From positions 1 through 42,812 of the forward strand of contig JAUVKF010000023.1 in NCBI GenBank assembly GCA_030596395.1: a stretch of DNA of 42,812 nt, given 5' to 3'. This document shows positions 34,834-42,812 of this stretch, piece by piece. This DNA is from Chlorobiota bacterium (GTDB lineage: Bacteria > Bacteroidota > Bacteroidia > Bacteroidales > F082). Each line of letters opens with the position of its first letter. Position 1 is the stretch's first letter. Both the position numbers and the translations under genes were made by a program. The notes under the pieces are model-generated. The model had not been told where the DNA came from. It worked only from the letters and a program-made list of their open reading frames with translations, and did no database searches.

Positions 34834-36075
34834 ATGAATTTCAACGAATTTGGATTAAACGATCAGCTTATCGAAGCCATATCCCACATTGGTTTCGATA
34901 AAGCAACCCCAATCCAGGAAAAAACTATACCAACCATAATGGAAGGGCGCGACCTGATCGGAAGTGCACAGACCGGCACGGGTAAAACAGCTGCTTTTTT
35001 GCTCCCTGTACTCAACGAATTATTAAAGGAGCATGAACATGTGACCGGTACATTGATCATTGTTCCAACCCGCGAACTGGCCGTCCAGATTGATCAGCAG
35101 ATTCAAGGCTTTTCCTATTTTACTGTAATTGATTCGATTCCAATTTATGGTGGTGGTGATGGATTATCCTGGGAGCAGCAAAAAAAAGCATTGATAAGTG
35201 GAACCGATATTATTGTCGCCACACCTGGAAAACTGATATCCCATCTTAACATGGGTTATGTTAAATTTGATAAGGTTGAACATCTGATTTTAGATGAAGC
35301 GGACCGTATGCTGGACATGGGTTTTTACGATGACATTCAGAAAATTATAACCTACCTGCCAAAGAAAAGACAAACCCTGATGTTCAGTGCGACCATGCCC
35401 CATGGGATCAGGAAACTTGCAAAACAGATATTAATTGACCCCGTTGAGGTGAATATTGCCATGTCGAAACCCGCCGAAGGTGTTTTGCAGGCAGCATACC
35501 TCACCCATGAAAATCAAAAGGTCAATCTCATTAACCTGTTAATAGCAAACAAACCTGATGTCCAAAGTATTTTAGTATTCAGCTCTACTAAAAAGAAGGT
35601 ATTTGAGATTGTCCGCGGTTTAAAAGGCCATGGCTTTACAGTGGAGGGTATTTCTTCTGACCTCGAACAGCGAAACCGGGAAGAAGTTCTAATGCGATTT
35701 AAGTCAAAGCGAACAAGGGTGTTGGTTGCAACAGACGTTCTGAGTCGTGGAATTGACATCAAAGAAATCAACATCATTATCAATTTTGATGCACCAAACG
35801 AGGCTGAGGATTATGTGCACCGGGTTGGCCGTACGGCAAGAGCCGATGCAACCGGCTTAGCTTTAACACTTGTGAATGAAGATGATATGTATAAATTACA
35901 TCGCATCGAGGAATTGATCGAGCAGGAAGTGATGAAATTACCTTTGCCGGCCGAGTTAGGGGAGGCACCAATATGGAATCCTAAAAAACCTTTATTCCGG
36001 AGAAAACCGGTTGGCAAACAGAAATTCAGCAGTAAGCGCAAACCATCGGGAAAAAAATACCGCAAGAATAAATGA
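34834..36075 (+). CDS. DEAD-box ATP-dependent RNA helicase
   Basis: A 413-residue helicase of the RhlE/DeaD group, unwinding short RNA duplexes in ribosome assembly or RNA decay. Motifs in order: Q motif GFDKATPIQEKTIP, I AQTGTGKT, Ia PTRELAVQ, II DEADRMLDMGF, III SAT, IV LVFSSTKKK, V DVLSRGIDI, VI HRVGRTARA. A basic tail rich in Lys and Arg (about 385-413) probably adds RNA affinity. It overlaps the next gene by 4 bases (ATGA), indicating translational coupling to the pseudouridine synthase. Confidence 0.93.
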   Translation: MNFNEFGLNDQLIEAISHIGFDKATPIQEKTIPTIMEGRDLIGSAQTGTGKTAAFLLPVLNELLKEHEHVTGTLIIVPTRELAVQIDQQIQGFSYFTVIDSIPIYGGGDGLSWEQQKKALISGTDIIVATPGKLISHLNMGYVKFDKVEHLILDEADRMLDMGFYDDIQKIITYLPKKRQTLMFSATMPHGIRKLAKQILIDPVEVNIAMSKPAEGVLQAAYLTHENQKVNLINLLIANKPDVQSILVFSSTKKKVFEIVRGLKGHGFTVEGISSDLEQRNREEVLMRFKSKRTRVLVATDVLSRGIDIKEINIIINFDAPNEAEDYVHRVGRTARADATGLALTLVNEDDMYKLHRIEELIEQEVMKLPLPAELGEAPIWNPKKPLFRRKPVGKQKFSSKRKPSGKKYRKNK

Positions 36076-36962
36076 TCATTCTGAGCCAACATCATGTTCC
36101 TGATTCTGTTTCAAACATCAGGCTTGTTGATTATTCATTAAAGATTTTTTCTGAAATTCCTTCAAAGTCAGGAATAAAAAAAGCCATCAAACGTGGTGAA
36201 ATTCTTTTAAACGGAGAAAAAACTGAGCAAAGTGCCTGGGTCAAACATGGTGAAACTATAACATTGATTGACCTACAGAATAATCCTCCTAAGGTTTACG
36301 AACTCAAACTGGATGTTGTTTTTGAAGATGATTGCCTTGCTGTAATCAACAAGCCGGCAGGAATATCTGTAAGCGGAAATAAATACAAAACCATTGTTAA
36401 TGCCCTGTCCTATAACCTTAAACCATCGACAGCAGAAGATGCTTTGAAGTGGCCTTTACCCGTTCACCGTTTAGATTATCCCACTTCGGGATTATTGCTT
36501 GTGGCAAAAACAAAATTGGCCCGGATTAAGCTGGGCAATCAGTTTGAGAACAGGCAGGTAAAAAAGAATTACAGGGCAATCGTTGTCGGGCAACCACCGG
36601 ATGAAGGAGTTATTGACAACCAAATCGAAAATCAGGTAGCCATTACAGAATACAAACTTATTAAGGCCACACCTTCATTAAAAGTAAAACAGATTTCGCT
36701 GATTGATTTATTTCCATTAACAGGAAGAACACACCAACTGAGAAGGCATATGGCTGAAATCGGGCATCCGATATTGGGTGACAGAAAATATGGAAATGAC
36801 CTGCCGCTATTAAAAGGAAAGGGACTGTTTTTATCCGCTATTGGACTTGAATTCAAGCATCCTGTTTCCGATGAAAAATGTTTATTTCAAATAAGCGAAC
36901 CACTAAAATTCTCTTCATTATTAGAAAGAGAAAACCGCAGATGGAAAAAGTATCATAAATAG
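36072..36962 (+). CDS. RluA family pseudouridine synthase
   Basis: Isomerises uridines in rRNA or tRNA. The 296-residue product has an N-terminal S4-like RNA-binding region (SGIKKAIKRGEILLNGEKT), the catalytic HRLDYPTSGLLLVAKT with the essential Asp, and LTGRTHQLRRHMAEIGHPI. It starts within the stop codon of the helicase gene (ATGA overlap). The exact uridine target cannot be told from sequence. Confidence 0.92.
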   Translation: MIILSQHHVPDSVSNIRLVDYSLKIFSEIPSKSGIKKAIKRGEILLNGEKTEQSAWVKHGETITLIDLQNNPPKVYELKLDVVFEDDCLAVINKPAGISVSGNKYKTIVNALSYNLKPSTAEDALKWPLPVHRLDYPTSGLLLVAKTKLARIKLGNQFENRQVKKNYRAIVVGQPPDEGVIDNQIENQVAITEYKLIKATPSLKVKQISLIDLFPLTGRTHQLRRHMAEIGHPILGDRKYGNDLPLLKGKGLFLSAIGLEFKHPVSDEKCLFQISEPLKFSSLLERENRRWKKYHK

Positions 36963-37015
36963 CGATGCAGTTCCCTGAATTTTAGTTTTTTTGCAAAGAT
37001 TTTAAAATCAGAAAA

Positions 37016-38455
37016 GTGAAAAGAACCGAGATCAAAACGCTTTTGTCGTCAACCGACTACGGTAAAGCAGTTAACCTGAAAGGTTGGGTTAGGACAAAGA
37101 GAGGAAGTAAAAATGTAGCATTTATTGCACTGAATGACGGATCAACCATCAAGAATGTTCAGGTAGTTGTTGATTTAAATCCTGAAATGGAAGGTGTTTT
37201 GGAAAATGTACATACAGGAGCAGCATTATCAATTGATGGTGTCATTATCGAATCACCGGGTAGTGGGCAGCAAGTTGAAGTACAGGCAAAGGAAATTGAT
37301 GTGCTTGGCCCTGCCGATCCTGAAGAATACCCATTGCAACCTAAAAAACACTCGCTGGAATTCCTTCGCGAAAAAGCCCATTTGCGGTTCAGGACAAATA
37401 CTTTCGGCGCCATTACACGGATACGTCATGCGATGATATTTGCCGTACACAAGTATTTTAACGACAATGGGTTTTACAACATCCACACGCCCATTATCAC
37501 AGCTTCTGATGCTGAAGGAGCAGGAGAAATGTTCCAGGTAACCACCCTGAACCTAAACAATATCCCGAAAGGTGATGATGGAGAAATTGACTTTAATGAC
37601 GACTTTTTTGGTAAGGCTACAAACCTTACTGTTTCAGGTCAGCTTGAGGCAGAACTAGCCGCATTGGCGCTGTCCAAAGTATATACTTTCGGGCCCACTT
37701 TCCGCGCTGAAAATTCAAATACTTCACGCCACCTGGCTGAGTTCTGGATGATCGAACCCGAAATGGCATTTTATGACATCCATGACGATATGGACCTGGC
37801 TGAGGATATGCTTAAATACCTCATTCAATATGCACTCGACAATTGCATGGATGACCTGGAGTTTTTGAGTAAGCGCCTGTTGGATGAGGAAAAAAACAAA
37901 AAAGCAGAAGACCGATCAATGGAGCTGATCGAAAAACTGAAATTTGTGCTCGACCAGAAATTTGAAAGAATTACGTACACCGAAGCTATTGATATCCTTC
38001 GCAATTCGAAGCCAAACAAAAAGAAAAGATTCCAGTTTGTAATTGAAGGCTGGGGCGCCGACCTGCAATCGGAGCACGAACGTTACCTGGTCGAAAAACA
38101 CTTCAAAAAGCCGGTTATTTTAACCGATTATCCACGCGAAATCAAAGCGTTTTACATGAAGCAAAACGATGACGGTAAAACAGTTCGTGCCCTGGATGTT
38201 TTGTTCCCGCAAATTGGTGAAATCATTGGCGGTTCACAACGTGAAGATGATTACGATAAATTATACGCACGCATCAAAGAAATGGATATACCTGAAGAAT
38301 CGATGTGGTGGTATCTTGAAACCCGTAAATTTGGTAGTGTTACTCATGCAGGTTTCGGCTTAGGATTCGAGCGCCTTATGCTGTTTATGACCGGTATGGG
38401 CAACATCCGTGATGTAATTCCATTCCCAAGATCTCCACAAAATTGTGAGTTTTAA
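37016..38455 (+). CDS. asnS: Asparaginyl-tRNA synthetase
   Basis: A class IIb aminoacyl-tRNA synthetase of 479 residues, charging tRNA-Asn. The N-terminal OB-fold anticodon domain ([20 protein letters not shown]) is followed by the catalytic core: motif 1 around [17 protein letters not shown], motif 2 [20 protein letters not shown], and motif 3 [20 protein letters not shown] ending in the typical [14 protein letters not shown]. The start is GTG at 37016, since no in-frame ATG precedes the conserved N-terminus. Confidence 0.96.
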   Translation: MKRTEIKTLLSSTDYGKAVNLKGWVRTKRGSKNVAFIALNDGSTIKNVQVVVDLNPEMEGVLENVHTGAALSIDGVIIESPGSGQQVEVQAKEIDVLGPADPEEYPLQPKKHSLEFLREKAHLRFRTNTFGAITRIRHAMIFAVHKYFNDNGFYNIHTPIITASDAEGAGEMFQVTTLNLNNIPKGDDGEIDFNDDFFGKATNLTVSGQLEAELAALALSKVYTFGPTFRAENSNTSRHLAEFWMIEPEMAFYDIHDDMDLAEDMLKYLIQYALDNCMDDLEFLSKRLLDEEKNKKAEDRSMELIEKLKFVLDQKFERITYTEAIDILRNSKPNKKKRFQFVIEGWGADLQSEHERYLVEKHFKKPVILTDYPREIKAFYMKQNDDGKTVRALDVLFPQIGEIIGGSQREDDYDKLYARIKEMDIPEESMWWYLETRKFGSVTHAGFGLGFERLMLFMTGMGNIRDVIPFPRSPQNCEF

Positions 38456-38562
38456 AATGCATCCTTAAAACATTCAGCAACAAAATTTTGAGGGGCGAGA
38501 ATATACAAAAAAAAATGTGAATATCCGAACTTCACCAAAATCATGCCACACGTATTTTGTAT

Positions 38563-38570
38563 TATATTTG
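38563..38570 (+). promoter_or_regulatory. Candidate -7 box for rpoN
   Basis: TATATTTG matches TAnnTTTG and lies 34 bases before ATG 38605. No clear -33 element. Confidence 0.35.
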
Positions 38571-38604
38571 TCTTGACCGTTCAATCGGGAACATAATTTG
38601 ACGG

Positions 38605-40095
38605 ATGCTTAATCAGCGATTACAACAAAAATTACTTCAAAAGCTATCTCCACAGCAGATATTGCTAATGAAATTGCTACAGATTCCGGCTATCGGTATG
38701 GAACAACGCATCAAGCAGGAAATTGAAGAAAACCCGGCACTTGAGGTTGAAGGATCAGAAGATCAGGAGGACACTGTTGATGACCTGGACGATGAAAAGG
38801 AAGTAGACGAATTTGGTGATGAGGTTGAAATTGAAGATTATAAAGACAAAGAAGAAGAGTTCCAGGTTGATGATTATCTTGATGACGATGACATTCCTGA
38901 TTACCGCACACGAATGAACAATTACAGTCCAGATGACGATTACAAAGAGATTCCTTTTGCATCAGGTACCAGTTTTCATGAATTACTTCAACAGCAACTT
39001 GGCTTACGACAACTGGATGAACATAAATACCAGATAGGCCTGTACATTATTGGAAACATTGACGATTCGGGCTACCTGGAAAGGTCAACAGATTCGATTG
39101 TTGACGACCTTGCTTTCACACAAAACATCACTTCAGATAAAAAAGAAGTTGAAGAAATATTAGTACTCATCCAGGAATTTGACCCTTCGGGTGTTGGAGC
39201 ACGTAATTTACAGGAATGCCTGATGATACAACTCAAGCGTAATGATCAGAAAGTGTCATCCGAAGCTTTGGAACTGGCGAAAAAAATAGTTGGCCGGTAT
39301 TTCAATGAGTTTACCAAAAAGCATTATCAGAAGATCATGAAACGTGCCGAGGTGGATGAAGAGCAATTGAAAGCGGCCATGGCCATTATTCTTGGTCTGA
39401 ACCCAAAACCGGGTAATTCATTAAGTGAAACCACGCGAAACAACCATTATATCATACCCGATTTTACCATCTCCAATACCAATGGTGACCTGGAGTTATA
39501 TTTGAATTCATGGAACTCGCCGGAACTCAGGATCAGCAATACCTATTCAGGCATGATCAGCACTTTAAGCCAGCAAAAAAGAAACAAAAAACAGCGCGAG
39601 GCTTATACTTTTATCAAACAAAAAGTAAATTCGGCCAAATGGTTTATCGAAGCCATCCGACAAAGGCAAAACACCCTTTTCTCAACCATGAAAGCCATCA
39701 TGGATTACCAGTACAAATATTTCCTTACGGGAGATGAAACCAAGCTTAAGCCCATGATCTTAAAGGATATAGCAGAAATGGTGGAGCTGGATATCTCAAC
39801 AATTTCCAGGGTGGCCAACAGCAAATATGTTCAAACCCCTTTCGGTACATTTCTTTTGAAAAGTTTTTTCAGCGAATCGATGCTAAAAGACGATGGAGAA
39901 GAGGTTTCAACCCGGGAAATCAAAACCATCTTAAAGGAGATCATCGAAATAGAAAACAAAAAGAAACCCCACACTGACGAATATCTGAAAACCCTACTCA
40001 ACGAAAAAGGCTATAACATTGCCCGCAGGACGGTAGCCAAATATCGTGAACAACTAAGTATTCCGGTAGCTCGGTTACGAAAAGAATTGGGTTAA
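38605..40095 (+). CDS. rpoN: RNA polymerase sigma-54 factor RpoN
   Basis: The alternative sigma factor that recognises -24/-12 promoters and needs an AAA+ activator. The 496-residue product has the Gln/Leu-rich region I (NQRLQQKLLQKLSPQQILLM), an acidic region II (about 50-110), the core-binding region (ELLQQQLGLRQL to GYLERS), the HTH segment (LDISTISRVANSKYVQTPFG) and the RpoN box ARRTVAKYREQL near the C-terminus. Its stop codon touches the ATG of the downstream membrane protein gene. No sigma-54 activator is encoded in this window. Confidence 0.96.
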   Translation: MLNQRLQQKLLQKLSPQQILLMKLLQIPAIGMEQRIKQEIEENPALEVEGSEDQEDTVDDLDDEKEVDEFGDEVEIEDYKDKEEEFQVDDYLDDDDIPDYRTRMNNYSPDDDYKEIPFASGTSFHELLQQQLGLRQLDEHKYQIGLYIIGNIDDSGYLERSTDSIVDDLAFTQNITSDKKEVEEILVLIQEFDPSGVGARNLQECLMIQLKRNDQKVSSEALELAKKIVGRYFNEFTKKHYQKIMKRAEVDEEQLKAAMAIILGLNPKPGNSLSETTRNNHYIIPDFTISNTNGDLELYLNSWNSPELRISNTYSGMISTLSQQKRNKKQREAYTFIKQKVNSAKWFIEAIRQRQNTLFSTMKAIMDYQYKYFLTGDETKLKPMILKDIAEMVELDISTISRVANSKYVQTPFGTFLLKSFFSESMLKDDGEEVSTREIKTILKEIIEIENKKKPHTDEYLKTLLNEKGYNIARRTVAKYREQLSIPVARLRKELG

Positions 40096-40707
40096 ATGGA
40101 AGAAAAACTCGCCAAACTTATTTCCATCCTGTTTCATCCATTGCTTATCCCCAGCTATGCCATGCTTATTTTAATCAATACCAACAATCATTTTGTGTTG
40201 GTTATGCCTGGCAAAAGCAGATATATCGCTTTAATGATCGTTTTTTTAACCTCATTTGTCCTGCCGGTTTTATTTATGCTCATTCTACTAAAAATTGGCA
40301 CCATAAAATCATTGCAAATGGAAAGCAGGCATGAGCGGGTATTGCCATTGTTTTTTGTGGCCATTTTCTTTTACGGAACCTATTATCTGCTTAAACAGGG
40401 ACCGCATTTTGCACTGTTTAATATATTTATGCTCGGCGCCACCTTGCTGGTTATTATTAGTTTATTGGTTAATTACCTGACAAAGGTATCCATTCATATG
40501 GTAGCACAGGGTGGACTTTTTGGGGCATTTACGGGGTTCGCTATTTCATTCAACCAGGATTATACTTTGCTGATATATCTTTTTATTGTTATTGCCGGCC
40601 TGACTGCTTTTGCCCGCCTTAAGTTGAAAGCCCACAACGAAGTGCAGGTGTATGGTGGTTTTGGATTGGGGGTTCTGGTGATGCTGGGTTTGTTTTTGTT
40701 TATATAA
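40096..40707 (+). CDS. Conserved polytopic membrane protein, function unknown
   Basis: A 203-residue protein with about six TM helices, starting LISILFHPLLIPSYAMLILI. The part KVSIHMVAQGGLFGAFTGFA weakly recalls PAP2-type phosphatases, but a full acid-phosphatase signature is not seen, so no function is given. The ATG directly follows the rpoN TAA, so it is likely translated with rpoN. The last 146 bases of the gene plus 74 bases of 3' flank are repeated 1.66 kb further on. Confidence 0.78.
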   Translation: MEEKLAKLISILFHPLLIPSYAMLILINTNNHFVLVMPGKSRYIALMIVFLTSFVLPVLFMLILLKIGTIKSLQMESRHERVLPLFFVAIFFYGTYYLLKQGPHFALFNIFMLGATLLVIISLLVNYLTKVSIHMVAQGGLFGAFTGFAISFNQDYTLLIYLFIVIAGLTAFARLKLKAHNEVQVYGGFGLGVLVMLGLFLFI

Positions 40708-40781
40708 AAGAGACCTTCCAGCGTGCGCAGCTCCTGGAAGAGTTTTGTATTTTGTCCTGACTGTTTTTGTTGTTTTAGTTT
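40562..40781 (+). repeat. 220-bp direct repeat, copy 1 (within the intact gene)
   Basis: Covers the last 48 codons of the membrane protein gene, its stop and 74 bases beyond. Copy 2 is at 42220-42439. The two are ungapped and differ at 11 of 220 positions (95% identity) and bracket the ATPase gene. Confidence 0.95.
40715..40752 (+). terminator. Candidate terminator behind the membrane protein gene
   Basis: CTTCCAG (40715-40721) and CTGGAAG (40734-40740) form a 7-bp stem followed by AGTTTTGTATTTT. The same stem recurs in repeat copy 2, where a C-to-T change keeps pairing as G-U. Confidence 0.5.
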
Positions 40782-40853
40782 TGCGGGCGTCTTGTTCATC
40801 GTCGATGATGAGGGAGATGATTGGATTATGTATATCTCAATTTAGTTTACAGT

Positions 40854-42020
40854 TTATTTAAACAAGTCGTTTACGGCATTCCATGGTAGAACATTTCCGT
40901 TGGATCGTTGCTGACTTTCAGTACCACCATAAATCAGGTAAAAGCTATTCGCCTGTAAACCTGACAGTTTTCTGTAATATTCAAGTCCTTTAAAAAAGTC
41001 ACTGTTAAGCGTGGTTCCCGACTTAATTTCAATAATTTTTTGTTCACTTCCTTCTTCAATAATACAGTCCACTTCGTTGCCCGTATTGTTTCTCCAAAAA
41101 TATAATTCCGGTCTTATGCCCATATTAAAATAGTACTTCGCAATTTCGGAGAAAACATAATTCTCAAACAATGCGCCTTTCATAAAATGGGTTTGAATAT
41201 CGACTGTATTTTTTATTCCCAGTAATGAGCAAACAAGTCCCGTATCGTAGAAATACAATTTCGGGCTTTTCACAAGTCGCTTATTATAGTTTTTATGATA
41301 AGGCCTGGCAAAGAAAATGATGAAACTTGTTTCAAGTACCGACAACCAACTCTTCACGGTTTTTTGATCAATGCTAATTTCGTTGGATATATTGGTAGCA
41401 TTTAACAGTTGCCCTGTTCTGCCTGCAACAATGCCCAAAAACTTCCTGAAAGTCGAAAGATTATAAACATTTATAATACTTCTGACATCACGTTCAAGAT
41501 AAGACTGAATGTAAGATGGAAAAAAATCCGGCGGTTCAATGTGTTTATCGTAAATTGCAGGATATCCACCTTTAAACAGAAACTCAGAATATGAAACAGG
41601 TTCCATACCGCTTTTTCTTAATTCGACATTTGATAAAGGTAGCAGGTTTAAAATCGCTACCCTTCCGGCCAGGCTTTGGGTTATTTTATTAAGCAATAAA
41701 AAGTTTTGTGAGCCTGTAAGAATATATTTTCCCAATTCCCGCGAATCATCAACAAATCCCTGCAGGTATGAAAATAATTCAGGCACGTACTGGGCCTCAT
41801 CCACAATAAGCCCCTGTTTGTAGCTGTTTAAAAATGCCCGCGGATCATCTTCAACCAATGCCCTGATGTCGGGCATTTCTAAATTAGCATAGTGGTAATC
41901 GGGGAAGCAAAGTTTTGCCAGTGTTGTTTTACCACTTTGCCTTGGCCCGGTAATACTTACAACCGGAAATTGTTTGGCCAGTTGTCTTATTTTGACTGTT
42001 AAGTTCCTGTCTATTAACAT
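40854..42020 (-). CDS. AAA_14/DUF4143-type P-loop ATPase
   Basis: A 388-residue protein of the widespread AAA_14+DUF4143 group, whose role is unsettled. Walker A is ITGPRQSGKTTLA, Walker B is GLIVDEAQY, sensor-1-like ILTGSQNF follows. After a winged-helix-like middle (NISNEISIDQKTVKSWLSVL) comes the C-terminal DUF4143 part with a PD-(D/E)xK-like pattern NEVDCIIEEG ... KIIEIKSG. It is the only gene in a 1.44-kb segment set between two 220-bp direct repeats and it points against its neighbours, so it looks inserted. These genes vary in location among Bacteroidota genomes. Defence, nuclease or regulatory roles are all unproven. Confidence 0.88.
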   Translation of the reverse strand: MLIDRNLTVKIRQLAKQFPVVSITGPRQSGKTTLAKLCFPDYHYANLEMPDIRALVEDDPRAFLNSYKQGLIVDEAQYVPELFSYLQGFVDDSRELGKYILTGSQNFLLLNKITQSLAGRVAILNLLPLSNVELRKSGMEPVSYSEFLFKGGYPAIYDKHIEPPDFFPSYIQSYLERDVRSIINVYNLSTFRKFLGIVAGRTGQLLNATNISNEISIDQKTVKSWLSVLETSFIIFFARPYHKNYNKRLVKSPKLYFYDTGLVCSLLGIKNTVDIQTHFMKGALFENYVFSEIAKYYFNMGIRPELYFWRNNTGNEVDCIIEEGSEQKIIEIKSGTTLNSDFFKGLEYYRKLSGLQANSFYLIYGGTESQQRSNGNVLPWNAVNDLFK

Positions 42021-42219
42021 TGCTTACAAATCTGGAATTTGATTCCGAATGTGTAAAGATAACTAAAAATGATAGAAATATGATTTCTCAATTGCAGAAA
42101 GGCTAATCTCGTTGATTTAGTTTGAAGTTATCCCTGTCTGACGCTGGAAAGAAATAGTTTTTCCCTGCATATTTAAATATTAACTTTAAGAGACTGTTTG
42201 ATTAATACAGACTAGTATC

Positions 42220-42439
42220 ATACTTTGCTGATATATCTTTTTATTGTTATTGCCGGCCTTTCAGCTTTTGCACGCCTTAAATTGAAAGCTCACAACGAAG
42301 CCCAGGTGTATGGCGGTTTTGGATTGGGGGTTCTGGTGATGCTGGGTTTGTTTTTGTTTATATAAAAGAGACCTTCCAGCGTGCGCAGCTCTTGGAAGAG
42401 TCTTGTATTTTGTCCTGACTGTTTTTGTTGTTTTAGTTT
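42220..42439 (+). repeat. 220-bp direct repeat, copy 2 (gene 3'-end fragment)
   Basis: A 5'-less copy of the end of the membrane protein gene and its flank. The frame is still open and reads to the same stop. Of seven altered codons five are silent and two are conservative (Thr to Ser, Val to Ala), so it looks like the end of a related allele that was under selection, not a decayed local duplicate. Confidence 0.95.
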
Positions 42440-42630
42440 GGAACACCGCTTCCAGGTCATTCCGACTCTGGAAGGTTGTTCTTTGAAAGACCCGACAGAT
42501 CGCCAAAGGTCTTGGGATTCAAAAACTTAAAAATTTTCCTGATCCGCTAAATCGGCTTGGCTTTAGCGGATCGAGAATATATTTGGGAAAACTTAATTTC
42601 AACCCGCTGAAAACTAAAGTCTATTCAGCG
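42373..42630. repeat. Row of five stem-loops
   Basis: Consecutive stems: CTTCCAG/TTGGAAG (42373-42398), CTTCCAG/CTGGAAG (42449-42474), TTTGAAAGACC with GGTCT and TTCAAA (42482-42523), an 11-bp perfect stem GATCCGCTAAA/TTTAGCGGATC (42541-42572), and CGCTGAA/TTCAGCG (42605-42630). The first two share arms; the last two have related arms (CCGCTAAA, CCGCTGAA). Confidence 0.65.
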
Positions 42631-42718
42631 AGTTTAACTCCTTCTTAACAATTGTTCATTTGATTAAATTGCTAATAATTCGATTTTTGTACTTTTAGCC
42701 TCCCTTTCAGCTTAACCA

Positions 42719-42812
42719 ATGGAAAAAGAAACCGTATATAATCCCCAGCTTCAATTGGCTAACGATTTTGTCGAATTTACCGGGCAACATATTTTTCTTA
42801 CTGGAAAAGCCG
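42719..42812 (+). CDS. N-terminal start of a probable AAA/PIF1-like helicase (cut by window end)
   Basis: From ATG 42719 the frame reads MEKETVYNPQLQLANDFVEF and then TGQHIFLTGKA at the window edge. FLTGKA is the beginning of a Walker A loop (GKAGTGKT expected next), as in the PIF1/HRDC-type helicases of Bacteroidota that start LANDFVEYT. Only 31 codons are present, so the family call is tentative. TTTTGTACTTTTAG at about 42685-42699 may hold the promoter -7 box. Confidence 0.6.
   Translation, partial: MEKETVYNPQLQLANDFVEFTGQHIFLTGKA

Larger units (their letters stand above)
42021..42718. other. 698-base non-coding stretch after the ATPase gene
   Basis: Contains 199 AT-rich bases without a recognisable feature, then repeat copy 2 (42220-42439), then four more stem-loops to 42630, then 85 bases leading to the partial helicase gene. 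The open frame on the minus strand at 42261-42506 is a shadow of the repeat. Confidence 0.7.

Noticed and set aside
40854..42020. Toxin-antitoxin or phage-defence operon
   Set aside because: Only one gene is present between the repeats, with no partner gene. The ATPase family has no settled function, so a defence claim would be speculation.
42261..42506. 81-residue minus-strand frame
   Set aside because: Antisense to repeat copy 2 and the following hairpins; no domain and no separate promoter.
1..42812. tRNA, rRNA, CRISPR array, prophage or integrase
   Set aside because: None was recognised on either strand; most gaps are too short for them and the longer ones are described above.

Overview
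The window is a chromosomal segment from a member of the Bacteroidota, probably a Bacteroidales/Marinilabiliales-like lineage. The signs are the low-GC coding style, Bacteroidota-type promoters (TAnnTTTG -7 boxes), near absence of Shine-Dalgarno sequences, type IX secretion (T9SS) C-terminal sorting domains on three exported proteins, the gliding genes gldE and gldD, an RprX/RprY-like two-component pair, a DAHP synthase/chorismate mutase fusion, and a 29-residue COX24/AURKAIP1-type basic protein next to an HU gene. No tRNA, rRNA, CRISPR array or prophage was recognised.

Layout. 1-477: decayed 3' part of an IS5-type insertion sequence. 0.6-4.4 kb: tsaB and a tolC-hlyD efflux pair without ABC subunits. 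4.6-8.4 kb: two convergent T9SS cargo genes (M1 peptidase, beta-helix protein). 8.5-10.5 kb: AlkD-like protein and a lipoprotein serine hydrolase. 10.7-12.9 kb: rprY-rprX-like regulators. 13.0-15.1 kb: a possible small RNA followed by dnaG. 15.1-15.8 kb: a GC-rich gene-free island that reads as a roughly 430-nt structured RNA on the minus strand with its own promoter and terminator. 15.8-21.8 kb: minus-strand run of tadA, a frameshifted sodium:solute symporter, a membrane sensor with an AlbA_2 domain, queG and ruvB. 22.0-24.2 kb: a usp-SPOR-usp unit. 24.3-26.4 kb: rng, the COX24-like gene and HU (minus). 26.5-32.5 kb: mutY-ssb-gldE-gldD and a T9SS carboxypeptidase. 32.6-38.5 kb: corA, DAHP synthase/chorismate mutase, DEAD-box helicase, RluA-type pseudouridine synthase, asnS. 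38.6-40.7 kb: rpoN and a membrane protein. 40.8-42.0 kb: a DUF4143-type ATPase between two 220-bp direct repeats. 42.37-42.63 kb: five consecutive stem-loops. 42.7 kb: start of a probable helicase gene.

Most genes are housekeeping: DNA replication and repair (dnaG, ruvB, mutY, ssb, AlkD-like), RNA modification and decay (tsaB, tadA, queG, rng, RluA family), translation (asnS), transcription (rpoN), and envelope/gliding/T9SS functions. Three things deserve a second look. The first is the putative structured RNA between dnaG and tadA: GNRA-capped stems and G-U pairs point to minus-strand transcription. The second is the ATPase module, which looks inserted with a duplicated, slightly diverged copy of the 3' end of the neighbouring gene. 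The third is the membrane sensor fused to a nucleic-acid-associated AlbA_2 domain. Four intergenic spaces also hold hairpins whose arms are built from short repeated words.
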